A stretch of 64,000 nt of DNA, from positions 49,293,563-49,357,562 of the forward strand of contig NC_059080.1 of the NCBI RefSeq assembly GCF_020497125.1, given 5' to 3'. A program made the translations under genes and the position numbers. The notes under the pieces are model-generated. The model worked only from the letters and a program-made list of their open reading frames with translations. It was not told where the DNA came from and made no database searches. Of this stretch, positions 56,199-64,000 are shown piece by piece (within the stretch, counting starts at the first letter, position 1; every line of letters begins with the position of its first letter). This stretch comes from Mauremys mutica. Lineage: Eukaryota; Chordata; Testudines; Geoemydidae.

Positions 56199-56979
56199 AA
56201 ATAGATAGGAAACTGACTGCACGTCTATGTTGTGTGTGGGGCGTGGGGGGTGGGGGGGGGAGAAATTCCTTCGAGCACCTGGGCCCTTACTGGTGCTTGC
56301 TGACCTCCCTGCCTCCTATCCATCCCAGCATTCTGTGCAGTCTCAAGCACAGAGTGCACTGTCTGCATTGGGATCAAGAAACAAGTCATCATTAAGGCTT
56401 CAGTGGCCAGAGTCAGGATTTCTCACCACAAAACATGTGCAAGAAGTGGATGCAGTGGTGCCTAGGAGTTCAAAGTTTTGTTTGTTGCAGCAGCAGCAGC
56501 TCAGTTGCCCCTACAATAGTAACAGCAGGAATCCAACATGGAGCTAATCCCTTATGAGTACTTCCCAGTGATATTTAATCAGAGCTATCCCTCTTTTGGG
56601 GGGGCAAAACCTATACTGTTGCTAGTTCCTTGCACAGCTTTCCTGCTTATGGCTGACTTGGGCAAACTTAGATTTAAGGAAAGCAATGTAAATTAATACC
56701 AGGCCTGTCCCATATGGAGTCTCTAGCACAGTAGTATGTGAGCTAGTCACCTAGATGGTCACGTTCTCCATAGTAATAGGCCATGCGCTGCTGCTCCTGC
56801 TTAATAACAGTTGCAGTGCTTTCTCACACACAGTGCTGCCTGTCTTCACCCAGAAGCTGCCTGCTCTTATAAAGGGCAACCTTCTCTCAGAGGTGAAGCA
56901 CTTCCTCTCTGGACATTACCCTGAGGTTTTCCACAAGGTCTGAAGATGACAACCAAAAGGGGAGGAGAAACCCAGTTTA

Positions 56980-56985
56980 AATAAA
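56980..56985 (+). terminator. Possible proximal poly(A) signal of ATG4B
   Basis: AATAAA in the context TTTAAATAAAAGG, without an obvious GT-rich element after it, so weaker than the distal site. Confidence 0.3.
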
Positions 56986-58164
56986 AGGAGGAAGGAAGAA
57001 AATATGTACGTGAGGGCCATAGTCTCACTGGATGAGTCACTGAAACACCAAGGCGCGCAAGATGGATTGACAAATACAGCAGTGAGGTGTCTTCATTAAA
57101 GTGTCTGTTAAGAGAGCTAGACAGAGTCCTGTGAGAGGGTGAGATGTTTTTAAATCTTAAGAGCCTGATATTTCTTTTAGTTAAAATGGTGGGGGGAGGG
57201 GAGGAGGTGCTGAGGCAGAACAGGAAGACTGAGAATCTACCATTTCCTTTCTCATACCTAAACCCTTTTTTGACTCCATAGGCTGCCTGGTGTTGGTATG
57301 TAAGGTTTCACCTTTGTGAATTAATCTTTAACCCAACAGTTTTTGGTGATACAAAGCACCTTGTGTAGCACCACTCCTCCTGGGTTGATGAAATAGTTCA
57401 AGCTACTGCTCCTATTGGACTCTGTGCTTTCAAAATGATGTACAAGGGGGGCTTGAAATTTAACAGGACATAGAATATATTTGTTCGCTGATAGGTACCA
57501 TTTCACTTGCTATTCTGCAGCTTCCCTCTATGATCCTTCTAGCACAGTGTGGCAAATGCATACTGTAGAAGCTAGGCCAGAGAAATCTATTTTAAGTGAT
57601 CTGAAGATGTCAGGAAAAAAAAATGGTTGCCTAGAAAAGTTGATAGTTAAACATCAAACACAATTGTACTGGAAACCTTGGAGTTACTTTAACTTTACAT
57701 TAACTTGCCTGTGGCCCATAATATCTATATTTAGTAAAAATGAGAGCTGGATCAAAAACAGATGCATAGGAGAACTGTGTCCTGGTGTGAGCCACCATAG
57801 AAGCTACTAAAATCTTCTCCTTTCTCCAGGGCTTCTGCAGATGGCAAATCCATGTTTGCAATGCATTTTCCTGCATTTTGGAACAGCACTTGTCAGTTGA
57901 TGCTTTTGTGCCCAGAAAGTACATAAACTGGCCATAAATGCTCTCCTCCATGACAAGGCTGACTGGCATATTATCTACCCATAATCTCCCAGAGAGCCAG
58001 AGGTTTTACCTCTTGAGCCATGATGCTTCTGTCACCAAATTACTTGCTGCTTTCTCTCTGCTGCTGTTCCTCCTCATCTCTTGCATTAATTTTAAGGGGG
58101 GAGGGGAGATAGTGGACGAAGTGGGGCTGTGCTCCATTCATCAACTGCTTTCAATTTGTATCTG

Positions 58165-58170
58165 AATAAA
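58165..58170 (+). terminator. Likely poly(A) signal of ATG4B
   Basis: AATAAA followed by CAAAC and then TTTGTTTTTTTT, a good downstream element, at about 20-28 nt. Confidence 0.55.
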
Positions 58171-58190
58171 CAAACTTAAAATCTTTGTTT

Positions 58191-59308
58191 TTTTTAGTAC
58201 TTCTTTCTGAAGATCAACCCATGCTGTTAGGGATGGGAGGTGTGTCCTTACTCCTTGTCCAGAGATGCTTATGCCATAGTATGGAAAACCATCTTGAAGC
58301 TGTTTTAGGGTATCTAGTTTTAACCAGGCTTTGGGTGGCAAAGATGGATTGGGCTAACCTGTTAAGAGAGTTGAGGTGGTACAAAGGGTGTCTGATAGTC
58401 CACAGTAGTTGCTTGGAACTGTAGCTAGGCTTAACTAAGCTAAGCTGCTATGCCTCAATGTAGTTGGCCTGAATCCTTCTGTCAGGCTCAAGATAACTGA
58501 ACCATTTCCTGTATGCTTGCTTGGAAAGGTTATTTTTGGTCTGGTTTTTTTTAAAGGGGTGGGGTGGAAGAGACAGGAGAACACTAGTGTACTCTTTTCA
58601 ACCTCAGGAGTCACCTTCCCTTACTGCAGTGCTAATGCCAGTTTCTTTGCCTCCCAAAGTTATTGCAAGCGCCTGTATGAATATAGTGCCTAGTCCTGGA
58701 CTGCTAGAGCTTCTTAAACAGAGACAACTTGGTGAAAAATTCACCATCCTCCAGTAAAATTTAAAGGCAGATAATTAACATGGGAAAGATAAAAGCATCC
58801 AGTATAAGGACAAAATAATGACCAATTTATGTGCTTTTAAACTGCTCCAATACATGCATTGCTTTCCTAAACGCCTGGCACTATGCTTATTTGCAGTACC
58901 AAGAGCAAAGCTAGACTACTATCAGCTACAGTCAGGATCCCATGTGTGCTAGCTATAGAACTGTGTTCTAGAATGTTTTCATTTATAAAAATTAGGTTGC
59001 TAGCCCTCATGCCTACAAAGATAACTTTAAAAATATGAAGTGTCAAAACTAGTCAGATGTGAAGTTCTCATTTATCTCTCTGGGTATTTAACTTTGAAGC
59101 CTAAGGAGGACAATATCAGCACTTGACTATTTTACTGCTAATGATGATAGAGCTGCTCTTCCCATTAAAAGGGATCCCTGTCAGCATCTGAATCCTTTAA
59201 TCTGTTGTGACAAAATCTGGCGATGACAGTGAGGGATATGAAATCATTTTTTTTCCAGCTAGGTTTGTGTAGAGTCACACTGAGGAAGTACTGCTCCTAT
59301 TTTGCAGA
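58191..59308. other. Intergenic between ATG4B and DTYMK, no feature recognised
   Basis: No exon or named element. Confidence 0.45.
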
Positions 59309-59425
59309 CAGGAAACGAAGGTAGAGAACAATAAAATAACATGCCTGAGGTCATATTGTTTGCAGAAGGGTTGGAACCCTAGGTCTCTGCTTCCCAGTCC
59401 TGTACCTCAGCCACATAGGCCCTCC
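59309..59425 (-). mobile_element. MIR fragment
   Basis: TTTGCAGACAGGAAACGAAG ... GAGGTCATATTGTTTGCAGA ... GGAACCCTAGGTCTC follows the reversed MIR order. Confidence 0.6.
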
Positions 59426-60280
59426 TTTCTCAACAAACTTTATGGTAAAAATAAGTCTACTGCAGCAGTTAGTTACTCTCAATAATGACACATAACCATC
59501 AATTAAACAGACTTTAATTTAGCTATCAAAAGGAGAAGTCTGCAATAGCCTGATACTTAAAGAAACCGTTCCAGTAAAACAGTTTACCCAATTTCTTTCC
59601 ATCATATTGGATCTTGTCAGTATAGCCTCATCTAAACTTTAGAACTCCATAGCTGAATTTCTGCATCTGCTGGGCCAAGGAGTTCAACCCTAATTTCCAG
59701 CTAGCAGAAGGGAAATCTATAGTGCTAGACATAACTAAGAGCTGCAGCGGTGACCTCTTGTCAAATGAGGTGAGCTGTTTCCAAGGTATGTTAAACTAGT
59801 GTTCAACCTATCAAAAAGCCAACAGTTGTCTAATAGAAATGCAGCATAAAATATAAACTGCTGATTTTGACAGATTTTTTTTGAAAGTGACCCATAGATA
59901 CAGAAACTAAAACCCTGCCAACATTTTAATTTTACATCCAATCAAGCCTCCTGTTTGATGTAGGAACACAGACAATGCTATTCTAGAAATATCACCATGA
60001 AATCTGGTTTCAGCCAGGAAGGAGCTGAGAGTCAGGTAAGACCACAGTCCCTAGCAGGTGTGACATGGTGGGGTATGCTGGGATATTACCCACAAAACAA
60101 GGTCCAGCAACTGGATATCAGGATCCATAAAACAAGAAAGCCTAACTTTAAGCTGCTGACACATTATCCTGGCTATGTGGGGAACTCAACTCAATTTAAA
60201 GATAATTACAGGTTCAGTGTGCAGATCAGTCCCATATTATATATACACTTTCAAACCAGTCCCATACTATAGCAACCTAT
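59426..60280. other. Intergenic, no feature recognised
   Basis: No exon or named element. Confidence 0.45.
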
Positions 60281-60284
60281 CTAG

Positions 60285-60510
60285 CCAAGGTTCTTACTGG
60301 CACGCTCATCTGAGCACCTCACAATCTCTAATGTATTTATCCTCACAACAACCCTATGAGATAGGAGTGATAGGGAGGTAATAGTTTATAGCTGGGGAAC
60401 TGAGGCTTAGAGACACTAATTAACCTGGTCCCAGTGAAAGTCTGTAGCAGAGCAGGAAATTGAACCTAGGTGTCCCACATCCCAGGCTGGTGTTTGAAAC
60501 ACTGGATCAC
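60285..60510 (-). mobile_element. MIR SINE
   Basis: Reversed MIR: AACAACCCTATGAGATAGG, GGGGAACTGAGGCTTAGAGA, GCAGAGCAGGAAATTGAACC, GGTGTTTGAAACACTGGATC. Confidence 0.75.
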
Positions 60511-60545
60511 CTTTCATTTAAGAAAGTGTACAGCCTTGGGCTCAT

Positions 60546-60666
60546 ATCAGAGGGGTAGCCGTGTTAGTCTGGATCTGTAAAAGCAGCAAAAAGTCCTGTG
60601 GCACCTTATAGACTAACAGACGTTTTGGAGCATGAGCTTTCGTGGGTGAATATCCACTTTGTCGGA
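60546..60666 (-). mobile_element. Penelope-like element 3' end
   Basis: Starts ATCAGAGGGGTAGCCGTGTT (full 3' tail) and runs through GTGGCACCTTATAGACTAAC to CACTTTGTCGGA. Single arm, minus orientation, subfamily as at 21343 and 29588. The target duplication is not clear. Confidence 0.8.
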
Positions 60667-60754
60667 TAATATCAATTCCAAAAGTGATTTCAAACCAGCT
60701 TACTTAAGTAAATGTTGCTGTAACAAAAAAAGATACTAAAATAAAAGGCACTAA

Positions 60755-60760
60755 TTTATT
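60755..60760 (-). terminator. Likely poly(A) signal of DTYMK
   Basis: TTTATT on the plus strand is AATAAA on the minus strand, about 530 bp past the DTYMK stop. A T-rich tract (CTTTTATTTTAGTATCTTTT) follows. Not proven. Confidence 0.4.
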
Positions 60761-61288
60761 AGCAATACTTCCACAAATTAAGAGTTTGAGTTAGTATGTT
60801 AAATAAGTTATGGGAAGGGGAATCCCACAGGCATATGATTGTGGAAAATGACAGTTCTCTAAGTACAAATGTAGAAACCCTCTTTCCCCTTCTCTTGATT
60901 CACAACCCTATCTCCCCCACTTCAAGTCCCACTACCATAACTCATCATGGTAATTAGCCAAAAGTTCCACTTACAATTACTTGCTTTATACATTTTGTCA
61001 TTGCTCCTACACAAGGCTTGTGCCTGGATTATAGGAAGATTTACAAAAAAGTGTGCATTTATAAAATACATCAGGAAGATGGCTTTTAAGATCCAATTTA
61101 CAGAGGAGGAGTTAGATAAAACCAGAGGTCTCCAAGGTATTTTTGGTCTATAAAAACAATGCTCTGATCAAGTGCAGCTATTAAAGGTGAAGGAGTCTGT
61201 CTGAGGAAGATCTGCGAGATGCCAATTCCCCTTCAATCAGATCTGGAACAGAATATGCTGCAGGAAGAGGGTGGAGTAAGAGCCAATT

Positions 61289-61399
61289 CTATTTCCAGAG
61301 TTCTCCTATGGGCTTATTCTGAACCTCCTGTATGGCCTCCTCAGTGAAAGACTTAATTTCATTATGCAACTCTTCAATGCTCTTCGAAGCATCAACTGT
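61289..61399 (-). CDS. DTYMK: DTYMK last coding exon
   Basis: The acceptor is TTTTGGAAACAG above 61399; the stop TAG is at 61289-61291. 36 codons, phase 0. Confidence 0.94.
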   Translation of the reverse strand, partial: TVDASKSIEELHNEIKSFTEEAIQEVQNKPIGELWK

Positions 61400-63506
61400 C
61401 TGTTTCCAAAATAAAAGCATTGCATTTAAAACATTTCTCAGTGCCCAACGCTTTCATTAAAGGAGAAAATAAGACAGTGAAAGTGTTTAGAAAGGGGAAG
61501 CTACTGACTGTCTTGGACTTATTTCCATCATTTCCCCACTGTATTAAACCTTTTACATCGGCTATCTCTATTCCAAATTCATGAATCGAGAATAGTGAAG
61601 CATGTTGAATTTTATCTCTTGTGCACAATTTCTGTCCTAGAATTGGAAAATACAGAAATTGAAGAACATCTAATGAGTGTGGAGAGGCATAAGGGAAAAC
61701 ACAGACAGCTATTAATGAACAGGATTTGTTAATGACAGAGGCTATTGGGCATCGGACCTAAGGTATTTTACAACCCCAGCTCTACAGAAATCTCCCAGAG
61801 AATACAAATTTGTCTATTATTTGGAAGAAATGTTAATCCTTCACTGGGTGTGCAAAACTTTTACCCTTGCCGGGGATGTGGGGTGGGGATATGTGAAGAG
61901 CTGAGTTCAACAGAAGTAATATGCTACACTTGTGTAGTGCTAAGTGAGGATCTTGAAACATTAATGAATTAAGCCTCATCTTACCCCTGTAAGGTATAAA
62001 AATAATATCCCCATTTAGAGCTGGAGAAACTGGGACACACCAGTCTAGCTTAGCCTATCTTCCAATGCACCACCCCTGTTGCAGGCGACTCTGTTAGGGC
62101 TTCATCTGTTTAACTCTGATTTTTGTAAAGAAGGGTGGTCAAATAAAGGAAACCTGCTGTCAAAGTGAAACACCAATGTGCTAGTATCTATTAAACAGAC
62201 ATTTCAGATCACCATTAAGCCAGGAAATTATGGAGTTTTTGCAATTTGAAGCAAAACAGTTGAGTTTTAGAAGACAATTTGATGACTTTTCGATCAAGTT
62301 GCTGCTCACTCATTGCTACAAATCCATGGTAGTTGGAAGGTTAACACATTTCCATGGCTTTAGACTACTTAGACAATGAGCAGAATGAAGTTAGCACTTG
62401 ATGGATAAATTGTTACAAGAGATACAGATTTTGTTTCTTTATAAATGACCTAATCCTGGAACACACAATGGTAGAGATGGAAACTGGCAGATTAAGAATT
62501 CTAAGATCACTAAATCCATGGTTAACAGATGGGTTTAGAGTCAAGCTGAGTGAACAATTCACAGTATTTTATCCAGCCTTGTTTTCTCCTCATCCACAAA
62601 CAGATTGCAATTTCCTCAATGTATTTATTATTTGAGAGTACTCAGCCTGCTTTTAAATCTACAGCTCGACTGTGAACAGTACTCTGTGAATGGCTGATAT
62701 TCTATCCAGTGATCACCTTTAACAGCTTACATATTGACTTTCTAAGAATATACAGACAGAGATTTTCAAAATCATTTTAGGAACACTTGACACTATTTCA
62801 GTCTCTGTTCAGTGCTTAGAGTTCTGTTCTGGAAAAACTGACATTTTGCTGATACTTGAGACTAGAACTCTAGCTGACCAGTAGATCCAGACCACAGAAA
62901 TGCAGGTCACCATCTGCATGAATGGGAAGTTAGGTTTTCAGTGCAGTTATACATAAATTCTGTATTTTTAAAAATGTGGTTAATTAACAGTAGTTTAATA
63001 TCTGCTGAAGTGATCACTTACTTTCTTGATCTAGTTTTATATCAAGCTTGATAGATTATTGTTCTCGTCATTCAAATGGTGAGTTGCAATTCCTGCATCT
63101 TACCTATATAAGAAGGTCAAGATAGCATCTCCCTGTGATTGTGCTACACTGTAGTAGTTTTGTCATCACTGTTTAATTTCAAGGATTAGAAAACCTTTTA
63201 TATTATACAACAGTTTTTCCTTGAAGGGGGCTGTAAAGGATAAAATCTTGAAGTTTAGTTTTAATTCATTGACCCATCTAGAGCCTTCCTGGAAGGTTAT
63301 TCCCTTACCTTCCAGTTTAAAGTCTTGTCCTTTATCAGATGGTAGTAGTTCTGTAGAACTTTCTCCTGGAAGGACCTGTTCTCATAGCGTTCATTTCCAA
63401 AGTCCCCTCGTTTTGCCGTCTCCGACGTGCTCAACTGAAGAAATAGGATCAAATCTGGCCTTGGAAGCCCTACATCAGGCTGTTTGCACCAATCCAAGGA
63501 GAAATT
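61289..63506 (-). CDS. DTYMK: Thymidylate kinase (dTMP kinase), last two coding exons
   Basis: CDS is complement join(61289-61399, 63309-63506), continuing beyond the right edge. 102 residues are seen, about the C-terminal half of the 212-residue human enzyme, which phosphorylates dTMP to dTDP with ATP in the de novo and salvage dTTP pathway. Exon 63309-63506 encodes NFSLDWCKQPDVGLPRPDLI, then LFLQL, the LID-type stretch RGDFGNERYEN, and FQEKV...TLNWK. The last exon encodes TVDASKSIEELHNEI through NKPIGELWK and stop. Human GELWK is conserved at the end. The P-loop and DRY motif exons lie outside the window. It is tail to tail with ATG4B. Confidence 0.95.
61400..63308. other. DTYMK last intron
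   Basis: An old MIR-like piece lies at about 61975-62060 (CTTACCCCTGTAAGGTATAA ... CCCCATTTAGAGCTGGAGAA). Nothing else is recognised. Confidence 0.5.
63309..63506 (-). CDS. DTYMK: DTYMK penultimate coding exon
   Basis: Acceptor CACTTTGGACAG, donor GTAAGG (63303-63308). 66 codons, phase 0 at both ends. It carries the substrate-binding and LID region. Confidence 0.95.
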
Positions 63507-63634
63507 CTGTCCAAAGTGAAAAGGAGAAATAAATCGGAGGTGGAAGAAAAATCAATGAAAATGAGGGAGAGCAGATCAACAAGAGACAAGCAGGAAAAAG
63601 ACTTGGGGAAAATGAACATCTACTGAAGAAGAAG

Positions 63635-63722
63635 TACTAACAAGTGGACCAGATTCCCATTTGGTGTAAACCTATGTAGCTCCATTGACTTCGAAGGAAC
63701 TATGCCATTTTACACCAGCTGA
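63635..63722. repeat. Short foldback (TTGGTGTAAA / TTTTACACCAG)
   Basis: ATTTGGTGTAAACCTATGTA is mirrored by TATGCCATTTTACACCAGCT around TTGACTTCGAA. It looks like a short sauropsid MITE in DTYMK intron sequence. Confidence 0.5.
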
Positions 63723-63767
63723 CAATAGCCCAGTTTGTGTACTAGAAAAGACACCCCAAATACTTAT

Positions 63768-63846
63768 GGCCTGATCTTCAGAGGTGCTGTGCATCTGTAG
63801 CTCTCACTGAAGTCAACATGAACTACAGGTGCTCAGCACCTTGGCA
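63768..63846. repeat. Short foldback (GAGGTGCTGTGCA / TGCTCAGCACCTT)
   Basis: The left half GAGGTGCTGTGCATCTGTAG mirrors the right half CTACAGGTGCTCAGCACCTT around ACTGAAGTCAACA. Confidence 0.6.
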
Positions 63847-63898
63847 GATGAGATCACAGACACAAATACTAAGTCACTTTTTCAAATAATTAGAATAA

Positions 63899-64000
63899 TA
63901 GAATATCAGGGTTGGAAGGGACCTCATGAGGTCATCTAGTCCAACCCCCTGCTCAAAGCAGGACCAATCCCCAGACAGATTTTTGCCCCAGATCCCTAAA
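63899..64000 (-). mobile_element. tRNA-derived SINE, CR1-like tail end (cut by window edge)
   Basis: GAATATCAGGGTTGGAAGGG, then GGTCATCTAGTCCAACCCCC and CAGATTTTTGCCCCAGATCC, matches the SINE at 52793. The tRNA-like head would lie right of the window. Confidence 0.88.

Larger units (their letters stand above)
56199..58190 (+). other. ATG4B: ATG4B 3' untranslated region (inferred)
   Basis: No intron signals are needed. The stretch runs to a canonical AATAAA at 58165-58170, followed about 20 nt later by a T-rich tract. A 3' UTR of about 2 kb is plausible for this gene. The end is inferred. Confidence 0.55.

Noticed and set aside
1..64000. CRISPR array, prokaryotic operon or defence system
   Set aside because: Spliced vertebrate genes and dispersed eukaryotic repeats fill the window; there are no regular spacer arrays, ribosome binding sites or operons.

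Overview
The window is a piece of vertebrate nuclear genome, most likely from a turtle. Three single-copy genes are split by consensus GT/AG introns and are close to their human orthologues. The repeats are of the kinds that dominate cryptodiran genomes: CR1 LINEs, a tRNA-derived SINE with a CR1-like 3' tail, Penelope-like elements (PLEs), hAT and Harbinger elements and MITEs, and retroviral solo LTRs. The organism is inferred from repeat content and protein divergence; no marker locus was compared.

Genes: (1) THAP4 on the minus strand. Coding exon 1 (12394-12470) and the large exon 2 (4215-5374) are present. The 3' exons, which encode the nitrobindin-like domain, lie beyond the left edge. 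(2) ATG4B on the plus strand, complete in 13 coding exons from 13264 to 56198. The exons join without a frame break to 393 codons plus stop, and the Cys/Asp/His triad and both LIR-like motifs are present. (3) DTYMK on the minus strand. Only the last two coding exons are present (61289-61399 and 63309-63506); the 5' exons lie beyond the right edge. The order THAP4 (-), ATG4B (+), DTYMK (-) matches human 2q37.3. THAP4 and ATG4B are head to head across a CpG-rich, TATA-less, YY1-motif-rich promoter of about 0.8 kb (12471-13263). ATG4B and DTYMK are tail to tail.

Non-coding layout: 1-4214 is THAP4 intron 2 (LTR, SINE, CR1, MIR, Harbinger-type and hAT MITEs). 5375-12393 is THAP4 intron 1 (MITEs, a 3.3-kb hAT transposon with decayed transposase, G-rich minisatellite). 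ATG4B intron 1 (13274-26564) holds a 1.26-kb near-perfect PLE palindrome, a 1.2-kb GC-rich hAT foldback, a 2.3-kb Harbinger derivative and a MIR. ATG4B intron 3 (27345-40989) holds a 4-kb BED-type hAT element with nested insertions, a solo LTR, and a 4.9-kb PLE interrupted by a 2-kb CR1 LINE and two hAT MITEs. Later introns carry more CR1, SINE, PLE and MITE copies.

I found no new gene system. The most notable structures are the repeated inverted-dimer insertions of PLE 3' ends (three loci with 12- to 16-bp target-site duplications, all missing the same terminal tail on one arm), the large foldbacks, and the nested insertions whose target duplications give relative ages.
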